DNA from: Labedella endophytica
GTDB lineage: Bacteria > Actinomycetota > Actinomycetes > Actinomycetales > Microbacteriaceae
Assembly: GCF_003990045.1 (NCBI RefSeq)
Contig: NZ_RZGZ01000002.1
Location: forward strand, 682,001 to 746,000
Reading direction: 5' to 3'
DNA: 64,000 nucleotides
The notes under the pieces were generated by a model. It saw only the letters and a list, made by a program, of their open reading frames with translations. It did no database searches and was not told where the DNA came from. Position 1 is the first letter of the stretch; every line of letters begins with the position of its first letter. Shown here piece after piece: positions 8,478 to 18,110 of the stretch. The translations under genes were made by a program, and so were the position numbers.

Positions 8478-8875
8478 TTCATGAGCGCCAGCTGCTTGAA
8501 GTGACGACGGCGACGGTCGTCATCGTGCCGGCATCGAGCCCATCGGCGACCAGTTGGCCGCGCAAAAAGGGAATGGTCCATTGTGCGATTTCATTCATCT
8601 CGTGCGCTTACTCCCCGCGCTTCGAGGCCCAGGGACGTTGCGATCGAGACTCCCTTGACTGTGCCACGCGCCTTGAAGCACACCATGTTGGCCCCGCGCT
8701 GCGGTATTGCCCTTCCGGGGCATGGCAAACAACCGCTCAGATTGGTGTCGTACAGGCTGCGGCTGATCGTGGCCGACTGCGGCGCGTTGCCGTCGTTCTC
8801 AACATGCCACGCGGCCGTCGCCAGACCAGACTTTTCGCCCTTGTCTCGGGCCAGCTAATCCAGTCCGCATAGCAA
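8478..8875. other. Gene-poor relic segment
   Basis: About 400 bp without a recognised gene. On the minus strand an open stretch of 87 codons (8854-8591, no start codon) abuts a 39-codon frame whose ATG overlaps its stop. Neither resembles a family I know. GC is lower than in the flanking core genes. It separates the decayed regulator from the 3' end of the polysaccharide locus. Confidence 0.5.
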
Positions 8876-9997
8876 TCAGCGCGTCGGGACGACCTCGCGT
8901 TTAGGTTTGGGCTCCGTGATTCGCCTTACGAATTCTCGCCCTGGTCGTTCCACGAGGTAGTAGCAGCATGCCCCAGCCGCGACGACAGCCGCCATGCATG
9001 CCGCAAATACGGCCATGCGGATCAGTAGTCCCGAGTTCGCCAGGCTTTCGAGAGGCAGCACCTTGCCAAACACCATAAGCAAAAGAAAGTGAGTCATATA
9101 AACCGAATAGGAGATTTCTCCACCCCATTGCAGGACGCGCGAAGCGAGGACTCGTGCCAGGGGGCCCGTCGCGCCTACGCAACCAATAACGAGGAGGGCA
9201 ATAAACGGAACTGCGATGAGGGCGATTGAGCCTTCCCCTCCTACCGCGCCAACAATCATGAGGATGGCAACGACAGACCCGAGAATTGCCCATTCCCACC
9301 GCGTGCTGAACCTACTATCGCCCAGCCAACGCCATCCTGCGAAAAGGAGAGCCCCGATCGTGAACTCTACCGAGATGCGGAGAAGCACCATCCAGCCGCC
9401 GGTAGGCGAGTCGTTGACGACAGATAGACCCATCATCCCTGCGGTTCCAGCAACTGCAACGGCTGCCGCAAGTAAGAATCCCTGTCGCCCTGTTCGAATC
9501 TTAGCCAGAGCGATAGCTAGTACCGGAAACACCAGGTAGGCCAGAAACTCCGCAGAGATAGACCACGCAGGAGGGTTCCAGCTACCGACAGCTGGTACCG
9601 CCTGCAACAAAAATACATTGCCTAGAAAAGACCCAGGTGAGTAGTTTCCTCCAGTTTCTAGCTGCATCCCCATCAAAGCTGCGCCGACGACTAAGACACC
9701 GGCGGCCGCAAGAGTGATGAGGTGCGCCGGGTAGACACGCGCGAATCGGAGCTGGATAAAGCGCAGATATTGCTTGCTCGAGAAGCTTGCGAAGCGGCCT
9801 GCGTAGTTGTACGCGATAATAAACCCGCTCAGGATGAAGAAGATCTCTACTCCGAGAAAACCCGATCGAACCCACGGGGCGACGATTTCAGCAGCGGGAA
9901 AGAGTGCATAAAGGATCAGCCGATAGTGCTCGATGACCACCCATGCTGCGGCGACCGCCCGAAGTCCTTGCAACCCATGAAGTTTCTCTAGCGCCAT
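8876..9997 (-). CDS. Acyltransferase-3 family membrane protein (373 aa)
   Basis: OafA/NodX-type O-acyltransferase that would acetylate or acylate a sugar of the exopolysaccharide at the membrane. The N-terminus GLQGLRAVAAAWVVIEHY carries the conserved arginine and histidine of the family, followed by FLGVEIFFILSGFI, and about ten hydrophobic helices span the protein. No SGNH domain is attached. It is the last gene of the minus-strand block at 8.9-16.0 kb and lies 15 bp behind the glycosyltransferase. Codon bias is weaker than in core genes, in line with exchange of polysaccharide cassettes. Confidence 0.92.
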   Translation of the reverse strand: MALEKLHGLQGLRAVAAAWVVIEHYRLILYALFPAAEIVAPWVRSGFLGVEIFFILSGFIIAYNYAGRFASFSSKQYLRFIQLRFARVYPAHLITLAAAGVLVVGAALMGMQLETGGNYSPGSFLGNVFLLQAVPAVGSWNPPAWSISAEFLAYLVFPVLAIALAKIRTGRQGFLLAAAVAVAGTAGMMGLSVVNDSPTGGWMVLLRISVEFTIGALLFAGWRWLGDSRFSTRWEWAILGSVVAILMIVGAVGGEGSIALIAVPFIALLVIGCVGATGPLARVLASRVLQWGGEISYSVYMTHFLLLMVFGKVLPLESLANSGLLIRMAVFAACMAAVVAAGACCYYLVERPGREFVRRITEPKPKREVVPTR

Positions 9998-10012
9998 CTG
10001 CTTCTCCGCTCG

Positions 10013-11146
10013 CTACTCGCTCTTCGCTACTCGCTGAGCCTTCGAAGCTCGCCGCTCGAGCATTCGCAGAATTCCGGACCGGAAATTCTGAATCATGTCG
10101 CCTAGTTCGGGTGGCACGCTTGCACTCTGCTGGCCTGTCCGCGAATAGGCCTCCAGGAGTGCATCCGCGAAAATCGCAGCACTATCGTTTGAATATGTGA
10201 CGTCGATTCCCGGTTCCAGATAAGCGATCTCTGGAGCATGGTATTTCCACCTCGTGGTAACCACATGAAGGCCCATGGTCAGCGCCTCTGCCGCTATTAG
10301 CCCCACCCTTCCAGGATTCACAAGTACCGACGAGCTCCGCGAGAGAAGCGCTTTGCCCCGGTCGTCGATGCGACCGAGGAATGCAACCTGCCCTCGCTCA
10401 ATTCCTGGCCGAAGAAGATGAACCTGATCGCCGCTGCCTGCGATGATGAACTTCACCTCCGGTCGGCGATCCCAGACCTCATCCATGATCTCCGCCAAGA
10501 GGTCGATACGTTTGCTGCGATCAATTCCCCCGATGTACGCGATCGCTTTCGAGGCAGTCAACTGATATTTCTCTTGAAACATCTGCAAGTCGACATCGGT
10601 AACAGCCTCGATCTCGGCACGAAGAGACCCGAGGTCAACTGTATTCATGACAGCTGTCACCTGGTCGCCAGGAACACCTTGCAAGCGGGCATAATCGGCT
10701 CCACTTTGCGTATAAGCGAAAACATGATCCGAGTGCTTCATCTGTATCTTCTCGGACCAGAGGTCGAGGATATTGTCGTCACTCACATAGTTCTTTACGT
10801 GCCCCCATAGACCCAAAGCTAAGTGGGATCTCATTCGAAATCCCATTGCCTCGTAGTTGTCGAAGCTTGGGCCTACCAGCGGAAGTATGACCGCATCCGC
10901 GTCCTTCCAAAAAGCGGAAGTCCGCGTCATCACGACTGAACGTGACCCTAGCTTGAGGCGACGTGGTCTTGTGAGCGATAGCCACTCTGGAGTTGTCGAG
11001 TCCTCGCGTGCAGCCTGTGCTCGATCCGGTAAAGATGCGACTACACGTAGCTCGATACCGTCGTCTAGCAGGACCTTCGCGAGACCCTCGAAGAATGGCA
11101 CGCGGTACCTCGGTACGTACGGTTGAACGACCCATACAGCCCTCAT
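10013..11146 (-). CDS. GT-B glycosyltransferase (377 aa)
   Basis: Cytoplasmic glycosyltransferase of the GT4/GT1-clan fold. The N-terminal half begins MRAVWVVQPYVPRYRVPFF, and the C-terminal nucleotide-sugar domain shows IAYIGGIDRSKRID, FIIAGSGD, VAFLGRIDD and the acidic motif region VGLIAAEALTMGLHVVTT. Its ATG overlaps the stop of the polymerase-like gene as ATGA at 11143-11146. It probably adds one sugar to the lipid-linked repeat unit; donor and acceptor are unknown. A short direct repeat (CGCTACTCGCT twice) covers its 3' end at about 10012-10034. Confidence 0.9.
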   Translation of the reverse strand: MRAVWVVQPYVPRYRVPFFEGLAKVLLDDGIELRVVASLPDRAQAAREDSTTPEWLSLTRPRRLKLGSRSVVMTRTSAFWKDADAVILPLVGPSFDNYEAMGFRMRSHLALGLWGHVKNYVSDDNILDLWSEKIQMKHSDHVFAYTQSGADYARLQGVPGDQVTAVMNTVDLGSLRAEIEAVTDVDLQMFQEKYQLTASKAIAYIGGIDRSKRIDLLAEIMDEVWDRRPEVKFIIAGSGDQVHLLRPGIERGQVAFLGRIDDRGKALLSRSSSVLVNPGRVGLIAAEALTMGLHVVTTRWKYHAPEIAYLEPGIDVTYSNDSAAIFADALLEAYSRTGQQSASVPPELGDMIQNFRSGILRMLERRASKAQRVAKSE

Positions 11147-12579
11147 GATAGAGCTCCATCAGCCCTACGATCGCCCGCGAGAGAGCGATCCCCGTCGCGC
11201 AGATTTTCCCGCACTTCTAAGCGCTCACCTGGCGCCTTTGCGAGGCTCGCCTGCCCATCCATCCGTCGCGAAGAGATCAAGTATATTCCCGCCATCAGTA
11301 GGAGGACATAGACGCACCACCAGATGGCATGCACAGTGTTTGTGCGAGCGGCAACCAGCGCAAAGCCTGAAACGACCGCAATTGACGATGCAGAGACCGT
11401 CGACAACATCGAGTTGAACGCCCAACGATTTGCAATGAACCGAACGGCAATCCCGAACAGGAAAGAGCCGACGGCAACCGCGGGAAGGCCGCCATCGAAG
11501 TAAAGGACGCCTGCTAGCGAGCCAACAGGGCAGTAGGGCTGTCCGCAACCTCCACCCCAAATCGAAGTGAGAACCTGGTCAGAGAACGCGGTACCGAAGA
11601 CATCCCCTGGCAGTGGGCGGGCTAGAAATTCAAGAAGCGTCCCTCTCCCTAGACCGTATTCAGGGTTGGGTTGCCCGGCAAAGACGGCTATGTAGTCGAG
11701 CATCTCGGTATCGTACGAGGCGAAAACCGGAGTCAAAACTCCACGAAACCCTTCGTCTCCGAAGTATCGCAGGGATGCTGTCAGCAGGTTCTCGCCCGGC
11801 ATCCGCGCTCCCGCGGACCTCACCATCGGCACAATGGCCAGAAAGAGGAAACCAACGACGCCTAGGACGAGGTGCCAGGCCTTCAAACGAACAGGGGACC
11901 GAATAAGCGCGGCTACCAGTGGGATTAGCAGGCCCGGAATCAGGAACCTGCGATTGCCCAACTGTGAAAGCGCCGTTAGTGAGATCGCGATTGCCGCCAG
12001 AATCAACAAAAGCTCGAACACGTGGATCTGCCGATTCCGTCGTGAGATGAAGAAGATGGTCGCTGCAACGGAACCGGCCATCGGGATCACAAGCACAAAT
12101 TCGGGAACCCCGCCGAGCGTTGCATCTTCTGAACGCCCGCCACTCAGCGCCGTCAGGCTCGACGGACCCGCAAGGACGATAATCGCAGCGACGTATAGCG
12201 CGATCGCGAAAACGGAAATGCCAAGGACACCTCCCGCAGTCAAACGCACCTCTCGACGCTCAATCGGAGCGGACTGCTTCGAGAAGATCGCGGCTCGCGT
12301 CGGGCGAACTGCAGCAATGAATGCGCCAAACCCGAAGAACGAGAGACTCACGACGCCTACAGTCATCGCTGTGTCGAGGGCATTCGTATCCGGGATCAGT
12401 CCGTACATCGTCCTTATTTCGAAGCGATCCGTGAACAACGGGCGAACCCCAAATATCATCGCGAGCATGACTGCGGCGGTCGTGTCTGGCGCCACAAAAC
12501 GGCCTAGGCCTCGAACAGGCGATGTCGCCACCATGTAGAGAAGCGTGATCATTGCGACCACAGCGGAGAGCGCGATCAA
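11143..12579 (-). CDS. O-antigen polymerase-like membrane protein (478 aa)
   Basis: Polytopic membrane protein with some eleven to twelve hydrophobic helices and a large periplasmic-type loop around residues 270-340. This arrangement is typical of Wzy and related repeat-unit polymerases, whose sequences diverge too much for certain assignment. The start is a TTG at 12579 with AAGGG eight bases upstream. It is coupled to the downstream glycosyltransferase by an ATGA overlap. Within a locus that has a flippase, an initiating transferase and a Wzc-like kinase, the polymerase role is the obvious inference. Confidence 0.75.
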   Translation of the reverse strand: MIALSAVVAMITLLYMVATSPVRGLGRFVAPDTTAAVMLAMIFGVRPLFTDRFEIRTMYGLIPDTNALDTAMTVGVVSLSFFGFGAFIAAVRPTRAAIFSKQSAPIERREVRLTAGGVLGISVFAIALYVAAIIVLAGPSSLTALSGGRSEDATLGGVPEFVLVIPMAGSVAATIFFISRRNRQIHVFELLLILAAIAISLTALSQLGNRRFLIPGLLIPLVAALIRSPVRLKAWHLVLGVVGFLFLAIVPMVRSAGARMPGENLLTASLRYFGDEGFRGVLTPVFASYDTEMLDYIAVFAGQPNPEYGLGRGTLLEFLARPLPGDVFGTAFSDQVLTSIWGGGCGQPYCPVGSLAGVLYFDGGLPAVAVGSFLFGIAVRFIANRWAFNSMLSTVSASSIAVVSGFALVAARTNTVHAIWWCVYVLLLMAGIYLISSRRMDGQASLAKAPGERLEVRENLRDGDRSLAGDRRADGALS

Positions 12580-12617
12580 AACACATTCCCTTCATTCGCT
12601 GCTACGCACATCACTAC

Positions 12618-13592
12618 CTAGCCTCGAATCTGTTCGACGTGTTCCCGATACCACTCAACAGTCGACCGCAGCCCGTCCTCGAGCCCGATCTGCGCCGTCC
12701 AGCCGGCGTCAGCGAGGCGGGAGACGTCGAGAAGCTTCTGCGGGGTTCCGTCGGGCTTCGACGTGTCCCACTCGGTGTCGCCCTCGAACCCGACGACCTT
12801 GGCGATCGTCTCGGCGATCTCCTTGATGGTCACATCGGAACCCGTTCCCACGTTGACCTGCTCCGGGCCGTCGTAGTGGTCGAGGAGGTGGAGGCAGGCA
12901 GACGCCATGTCGTCCACGTGCAGGAACTCGCGGCGGGGTGAGCCGGTTCCCCAGTTCGTCACCGACGGTGTGCCAGCCGAAGCGGCCTCGTCGTATCGGC
13001 GGATGAGTGCCGGAAGCACGTGCGATCCCCGCGGGGAGAAGTTGTCGCCCGGTCCGTAGAGGTTGGTGGGCATGGCGCTGATCCACGGCAGAGCGTACTG
13101 ACGCCGCACAGCCTGCACCTGGAAGATGCCGGCGATCTTGGCCACCGCGTAGGCGTCGTTCGTCTCCTCGAGGTGCCCCGTCATGAGCGAGTCCTCGTGG
13201 ATCGGCTGCGGCGCGAACTTCGGGTAGATGCAGCTGGACCCGAGGAAGAGCAACCGCTCCACCTTCTGCTCGAGAGCGGCGTCCATCACGTTCACTTGAA
13301 TCTGCAGGTTCTCGGTGAGGAAGTCCACCGGGTAGGTGTTGTTCGCGAGGATCCCGCCCACCTTGGCGGCGGCGAGCACCACGTAGCGCGGCTTCGTCTC
13401 ACGGAAGAAGGCAAAGACGGCCTCGCGGTCCTTCAGGTCGAGCTCGGACGAGGTGCGACCGATCACATCGGTGAACCCCTCGGCCTCGAGCTTCCGCCAG
13501 ATGGCGGAGCCGACGAGGCCGCGGTGACCGGCGACGTAGATGCGGGAGGAACGGTCGAGGGGTGCTCCCCCGAAGTCGACGCCGTCGCTCAC
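12618..13592 (-). CDS. fcl: GDP-L-fucose synthase (324 aa)
   Basis: Short-chain dehydrogenase of the GDP-fucose synthase family (WcaG/Fcl), which epimerises and reduces GDP-4-keto-6-deoxy-D-mannose to GDP-L-fucose with NADPH. The nucleotide-binding motif [14 protein letters not shown] lies near residues 18-31. The catalytic set comprises the serine in FLGSSCIYP (about 119) and Tyr148-x3-Lys152 in [11 protein letters not shown]. The GTG at 13592 is preferred to the longer frame from 13655 because it overlaps the gmd stop (GTGA), as expected for a coupled pair. Together with gmd it implies L-fucose in the polymer. Confidence 0.95.
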   Translation of the reverse strand: MSDGVDFGGAPLDRSSRIYVAGHRGLVGSAIWRKLEAEGFTDVIGRTSSELDLKDREAVFAFFRETKPRYVVLAAAKVGGILANNTYPVDFLTENLQIQVNVMDAALEQKVERLLFLGSSCIYPKFAPQPIHEDSLMTGHLEETNDAYAVAKIAGIFQVQAVRRQYALPWISAMPTNLYGPGDNFSPRGSHVLPALIRRYDEAASAGTPSVTNWGTGSPRREFLHVDDMASACLHLLDHYDGPEQVNVGTGSDVTIKEIAETIAKVVGFEGDTEWDTSKPDGTPQKLLDVSRLADAGWTAQIGLEDGLRSTVEWYREHVEQIRG

Positions 13593-14629
13593 AGCACGGC
13601 CTCGGGCGTCCACGACGCGAGGTTCACCTTGTCGATCCACGGGGTGCCGGCGCATTCGAGAGTCTTGATGTCGGCGTCCACCATGATGCGAGCCAGCTGG
13701 TCGGGCTGAACCGTGGCCTTCCAGCCCAGCTTCGCCTCCGCCTTCGACGGGTCACCGACGAGGGCGTCCACCTCGGTCGGGCGCAGGTAACGCTCGTCGA
13801 ACTTCACGTACTTCTCCCAGTCGAGGCCCACGTGCTCGAACGAGATCCGGAGGAAGTCGCGCACCGTGTAGGCGGTGCCCGTGGCGAGGACGAAGTCCTC
13901 GGGCTCGTCCACCTGCAGCATGCGCCACATGCCCTCCACGTACTCCGCGGCATAACCCCAGTCACGCACCGAGTCGAGGTTGCCCATGTAGAGGTGCTCC
14001 TGTGTGCCGGCCTTGATGGCGGCCACGGCGCGGGTGATCTTGCGCGTCACGAAGGTCTCGCCGCGGCGGGGCGACTCGTGGTTGAAGAGGATGCCGTTCA
14101 CGGCGAACATGTCGTACGCCTCTCGGTAGTTCTTCGTGATCCAGTAGCTGTAGAGCTTCGCGGCGCCGTAGGGCGAGCGCGGATAGAAGGGGGTGTCCTC
14201 GTTCTGCGGCGGCGGGGTGGCGCCGTAGAGCTCCGACGACGACGCCTGGTAGAACCGGGGGCGGATGCCGGCGGTGCGCACGGCCTCGAGCAGGCGGATG
14301 GAACCGGTGCCGGTGGTGTCCGCCGTGTGCTCCGGCTCGTCGAACGAAACGCGCACGTGCGACTGGGCGCCGAGGTTGTACACCTCGTCCGGCTGGATCT
14401 CCGCGAGGAGTGTGACGAGGCGCACGCCGTCGCTCAGATCGCCGTAGTGGAGGAAGAGCTTGGCGGTGGGGTCGTGCGGGTCCACGTAGAGGTGGTCGAT
14501 GCGCGAGGTGTTGAACGTGGAGGCGCGGCGGATCAGGCCATGCACCTCGTAGCCCTTCGAGAGCAGCAGTTCGGCGAGGTACGACCCGTCCTGGCCGGTG
14601 ATTCCGGTGATGAAGGCTTTCTTGGTCAC
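13589..14629 (-). CDS. gmd: GDP-mannose 4,6-dehydratase (346 aa)
   Basis: First enzyme of GDP-L-fucose synthesis, converting GDP-D-mannose to GDP-4-keto-6-deoxy-D-mannose with tightly bound NADP+. [14 protein letters not shown] (residues 8-20) is the dinucleotide motif. The catalytic residues are seen in SSSELYGAT (130-138) and Tyr154-x3-Lys158 in [29 protein letters not shown] is the substrate-binding signature typical of Gmd. Length matches the family. It is the promoter-proximal gene of the gmd-fcl pair, and 14630-14810 upstream would hold the promoter. No GDP-mannose-making genes lie in the window. Confidence 0.97.
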   Translation of the reverse strand: MTKKAFITGITGQDGSYLAELLLSKGYEVHGLIRRASTFNTSRIDHLYVDPHDPTAKLFLHYGDLSDGVRLVTLLAEIQPDEVYNLGAQSHVRVSFDEPEHTADTTGTGSIRLLEAVRTAGIRPRFYQASSSELYGATPPPQNEDTPFYPRSPYGAAKLYSYWITKNYREAYDMFAVNGILFNHESPRRGETFVTRKITRAVAAIKAGTQEHLYMGNLDSVRDWGYAAEYVEGMWRMLQVDEPEDFVLATGTAYTVRDFLRISFEHVGLDWEKYVKFDERYLRPTEVDALVGDPSKAEAKLGWKATVQPDQLARIMVDADIKTLECAGTPWIDKVNLASWTPEAVL

Positions 14630-14810
14630 GTGGACTCCCGTGTTCTCGTTGCGGTTCTTATCGTCGGGCCTGGCGAGCCGGCCCGACCGATCGTGCGCGA
14701 TCGTGTGGTGCGGGTGAGGGGGTTCGTCTCTGCGGCGCTGGGAAGACGGGATGACCGAGTGGCCGTCCTGCCATTATGTCGGGCGGATGCAATCCGGACA
14801 CGGTCATGCC

Positions 14811-16043
14811 TCACCCCCGTCGGAGTGACGACAGCCACCGGGCGTGGTGGTCGATGGCGGCGGTCTCATCGAGCACCCGGGCGGCAAACTCTTGACCGTT
14901 CCGGCCGAGCGTGTCCGAGCGCACTGTGTCGTCGCCGAGCGCGATCGCCGCGTCGAGAAGGGCGCGCGGGTCACCGGCAGGCACATGCTCACCGGCCTGG
15001 GACGAGCGGAGCTCGGTGGCCGTTGCTCCCTCGTCCGCCGTGGCGGCGAGCACTGGCCGCCCGACCTTGAAGTACGAGGTGAGCTTGCTGGGTACGGACA
15101 TCTCGGCTACGCCGAGCTTCTCATTCACGAGGAGTACGTCTGCCGCGCCGAGCACGTTCATGAAGTCCTCGTTCGACACCGACTCGAGGAACGTGATCGA
15201 CCGCACTCCCTTGGCGTAGTCGACCAGGGTGGCCTTCTGGTTGCCGTCGCCCATGAGCACGAAACGCACGTCACGGTCGGAACTGTCGGCAACGCGGGCC
15301 GCATCGACCACGTTCTCGAGCCCCTGCTTCACTCCCATGTTGCCGGCGTGAAGCACGACCGTGGCGTCCTCCGGCCAGCCGAGCGTCGCGCGCCAGCTCG
15401 CACGATCCTGCGCGGGGGTTCCCCCCACGTGGGTCCAGTTGCGGATCACTTCCACGCGGGACGGCTCCACCCCGAGGCTCGTCGTCATCACCGTGGCAAA
15501 GCGGTCGTGGATCACGGATACACCGTCGGCGCTCCGGAACAGCCACGCCTCGATGCGCTTGATGACGGCGGCGACCGTGGAGTTACCGCCGGTCTCGGTG
15601 GCGCCGACCGAGTAGATGTCCTGCACCCATACGCCCACGGGGGTGCGCGGGTGCAACAGTCGGGCCTTCACCATGGCGACCGTCGACGAGAAGAGCGCAG
15701 GCGAGACGAGCAGGATCACGTCGGGCTTTCCCCACCGGGAGAAGGCGAACCGGAGGCCGAGAGAGAGCTCGGCGGCCAGTCGCTTGAGGTTGCTCGGGCT
15801 CCTCGGCACGTAGTGGAGGTGACGGAGCACGACCACGCCGTCCCGGTCGTCGCGACGGCTCCACTGGCCGTACCCCTCCCGGATGGTCCATTCCGGATAG
15901 TGCGGGTGCGCGGTGAGAACGCGGACGCCGAGCCCACGCTGCACGAGGCCTGTTGCCAAGCGCCCGACGTACGGGGCGTTCCCCGTCGTCTCCGGCGAGA
16001 AATGGGCGGACAGCACCGCGATTCGACGTCCCTCTGAAGTCAC
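14811..16043 (-). CDS. GT4 glycosyltransferase, WcaI-like (410 aa)
   Basis: GT-B glycosyltransferase resembling the colanic-acid/fucosyltransferase WcaI group. The N-terminus IAVLSAHFSPETTGNAPYVGRLATGL is the acceptor-domain signature, with HPHYPEW shortly after. The C-terminal domain has VVLHAGNMGVKQGLENVVDAA, FVLMGDGNQKATL and VPSKLTSYFKVGRPVLA. GC content is high, unlike the genes at 10-12.6 kb. It is transcribed divergently from the acetyltransferase at 16257; the 213-bp gap probably holds promoters for both directions. Confidence 0.92.
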   Translation of the reverse strand: MTSEGRRIAVLSAHFSPETTGNAPYVGRLATGLVQRGLGVRVLTAHPHYPEWTIREGYGQWSRRDDRDGVVVLRHLHYVPRSPSNLKRLAAELSLGLRFAFSRWGKPDVILLVSPALFSSTVAMVKARLLHPRTPVGVWVQDIYSVGATETGGNSTVAAVIKRIEAWLFRSADGVSVIHDRFATVMTTSLGVEPSRVEVIRNWTHVGGTPAQDRASWRATLGWPEDATVVLHAGNMGVKQGLENVVDAARVADSSDRDVRFVLMGDGNQKATLVDYAKGVRSITFLESVSNEDFMNVLGAADVLLVNEKLGVAEMSVPSKLTSYFKVGRPVLAATADEGATATELRSSQAGEHVPAGDPRALLDAAIALGDDTVRSDTLGRNGQEFAARVLDETAAIDHHARWLSSLRRG

Positions 16044-16256
16044 CTTCTCGACACTAGTAGGGGTTCCGCTGCCTCCAGCGGCGGCCGCGTGAACATCTCG
16101 TTTCGAGTGACACTCCTTCGGGGGCCGCGCTTCATCCGGCCGCTATGGTGAGATCGGGAAAGGTCATCGCGGGGCTGCCGACCGGCAGGCCGCGTGCGGC
16201 TTCTTCCACCGCGACCGACGCCGTTCCGACGGTCGACAAAGAAGGGCATTCCTTTG
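16044..16256. promoter_or_regulatory. Divergent intergenic region in the polysaccharide locus
   Basis: 213 bp between the minus-strand glycosyltransferase and the plus-strand acetyltransferase, so promoters must face both ways here. A ribosome-binding site GAAGGG at 16241-16246 precedes the GTG at 16257. I could not pick convincing -35/-10 boxes. Confidence 0.4.
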
Positions 16257-16826
16257 GTGGAGAAATCGAAAACGAGCCCTCACCGCGTGATCCCGCTGGC
16301 CGAGGCACCCGGTGAGCACGCGGCATGGGACCGCCCGAAATCGACCATCTACCTGTGGGCCGTCGTTGAGCTGATCTTCGTCACCAATCCGTGGCAGATC
16401 AGTTCGTCTCTCCGGAATCGCGTCCTCCGTGCGTTCGGTGCGGAGATCGGCCACGGAGTCGTCTTCCGTCCCCGCGCACGGGTGAAGTTCCCCTGGAAGC
16501 TGCACATCGGGAACGACTGCTGGATCGGGGAAGGCGTGTGGTTCCACAACCAGGACCATGTCTACATTGGACACGACGCGGTGGTCTCGCAAGAGACGTT
16601 CATCACCACCGGAAGTCACGCCCACCGTCGCGACATGGGCCTCATCACCCGGCCGGTGGTAATCGGCGACGGCGCCTGGGTGACCTCCCGCTGCGTGATC
16701 CTCGGCGGTGCCGATATCGGTCGAAACTCCCTCATCACACCGCACGCTGTCGTCTCGGGGCCGGTCGAGGAGAACACCGTGTTTGGGCCACCGTCGAGCA
16801 CGGTCCTTGGGAAGCGGTTCAAATGA
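16257..16826 (+). CDS. Hexapeptide-repeat acetyltransferase, WcaF-like (189 aa)
   Basis: Left-handed beta-helix acyltransferase like colanic-acid acetyltransferase WcaF. After an N-terminal helix containing FVTNPWQISSSLRNRVLRAFGA come the hexapeptide coils: IGHGVVFRPRARVKFPW, IGNDCWIGEGVWF, VYIGHDAVVS, then ITRPVVIGDGAWVTSRCVILGG and NSLITPHAVVSGPV. It would move acetyl from acetyl-CoA to a sugar hydroxyl in the cytoplasm. The GTG start with an upstream GAAGGG is chosen over the ATG at 16194. It is first in the plus-strand block with the next glycosyltransferase. Confidence 0.9.
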   Translation: MEKSKTSPHRVIPLAEAPGEHAAWDRPKSTIYLWAVVELIFVTNPWQISSSLRNRVLRAFGAEIGHGVVFRPRARVKFPWKLHIGNDCWIGEGVWFHNQDHVYIGHDAVVSQETFITTGSHAHRRDMGLITRPVVIGDGAWVTSRCVILGGADIGRNSLITPHAVVSGPVEENTVFGPPSSTVLGKRFK

Positions 16827-16887
16827 CAGCGTGGCTCCAGCCTCGACAGGCGGCATCGTTCTATTACGCAAGGCCCGTGGCGCAGGC

Positions 16888-18021
16888 GTGAGAATACTTC
16901 AGGTCGTTCCGCTCATGACCCCGACTGGCGGGTTCGGCGGGCCAATCACCGTAGCGGTCAATCAGTCACACGCCCTCCGTGAGCGTGGTCACGAAATCCA
17001 CATTGCCGGTGCCGCATCTGGTTACACGCAAGGACCTCCATCAGACGTCTCAGGCATCCCGGCACACCTGTTTACCGCGCACAATTTGGTGCCTGGTTCA
17101 GGTTTCGCTGGGCTGGTCTCGGCGGGCCTTTACCGGTGGTTCCGTCGAAACCATTCTTCTTTTGATGCTATTCACTTTCACCTTTCGCGAAGTTTAACTA
17201 CGCTCCCGCTTGCACGGATCGCGCAGAGATCTGGAACGCGGTACGTCACGCAGACTCACGGAATGATCGACGCGACGAGGAAGCTACTCGCCGTTCCCCT
17301 GGACGCCGTCTATACCCGGCCCGCTCTTCGCGGGGCCGGATCGAGGTTCTTCTTGACGCCGCGAGAACGACTGGATCTCCAGGATGTCATCGGGCCGGCC
17401 GCGCTCCTGGATTACCTTCCCAATGGTGTTCCGATTTCTTTAGTCGCGGAGAACGAAGGGAAACCGGAAGCCGGGATCGAAGTCTTGTATCTCGCGCGGT
17501 TGCATAAACGGAAACGACCGGCCACATTCGTCGAGGTCGCTCAGCGACTGAGCAAGGTATTCTCCACCGCGCGATTCTCCTTGGTCGGCCCAGATGAGGG
17601 CGAAGGCGCGACAGTAGATGATTTGATTCGCCGAGGGAAACGCTCGATCGACGATGACCAAATCGCTTGGGAGGGCGCTCTCTCACCCGACAGGACCCTA
17701 GATCGGATGTCGCACGCGTCGATCTACGTTCTGCCATCAGTGGACGAGCCTTTCCCAATGTCCGTCCTGGAAGCGATGTCTCTGGGAATTCCGGTGATCG
17801 TGACAGACAGCTGCGGCTTGGCTGGGGCCATTCAACGAGCCGGGGCAGGGATCGTCGTCGACAGCACCACATATGCGCTTGAAGAAGCGATCCGACGACT
17901 ACTTTCGGATGGTGAGATGCGCAGGGCAATGGGGCAGGCCGCTCGCCACATGGTCACACAAGATTTCTCGATGGGCGCAGTCGTCGGCCGCCTTGAGGCG
18001 TCCTACCGGGGAGAGCTCTAG
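16888..18021 (+). CDS. GT4 glycosyltransferase (377 aa)
   Basis: GT-B enzyme. The N-terminus VRILQVVPLMTPTGGFGGP has the glycine-rich loop of retaining GT4 enzymes. The C-terminal domain shows VLYLARLHKRKRP, FSLVGPDEGEG and the E-x7-E donor-binding motif EPFPMSVLEAMSLGIPVIV. The start is taken at GTG 16888, where homology begins; the frame is open back to 16708, inside the preceding gene. GC drops and AT-ending codons rise from here to about 19.1 kb, suggesting separate ancestry from the preceding acetyltransferase. Sugar specificity is unknown. Confidence 0.9.
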   Translation: MRILQVVPLMTPTGGFGGPITVAVNQSHALRERGHEIHIAGAASGYTQGPPSDVSGIPAHLFTAHNLVPGSGFAGLVSAGLYRWFRRNHSSFDAIHFHLSRSLTTLPLARIAQRSGTRYVTQTHGMIDATRKLLAVPLDAVYTRPALRGAGSRFFLTPRERLDLQDVIGPAALLDYLPNGVPISLVAENEGKPEAGIEVLYLARLHKRKRPATFVEVAQRLSKVFSTARFSLVGPDEGEGATVDDLIRRGKRSIDDDQIAWEGALSPDRTLDRMSHASIYVLPSVDEPFPMSVLEAMSLGIPVIVTDSCGLAGAIQRAGAGIVVDSTTYALEEAIRRLLSDGEMRRAMGQAARHMVTQDFSMGAVVGRLEASYRGEL

Positions 18022-18110
18022 ACGCACAAACCAGAAAGACGGGCACTTCGGCCACGGCGGCACATTCGCTCGATTGGTCATTCTCGATCTCTAAATTCGA
18101 AGGGAACCAA

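Noticed and set aside
14630-14810. 70-codon minus-strand frame upstream of gmd
   Set aside because: Arg/Thr-rich without homology or ribosome-binding site; more likely leader and promoter of gmd-fcl.
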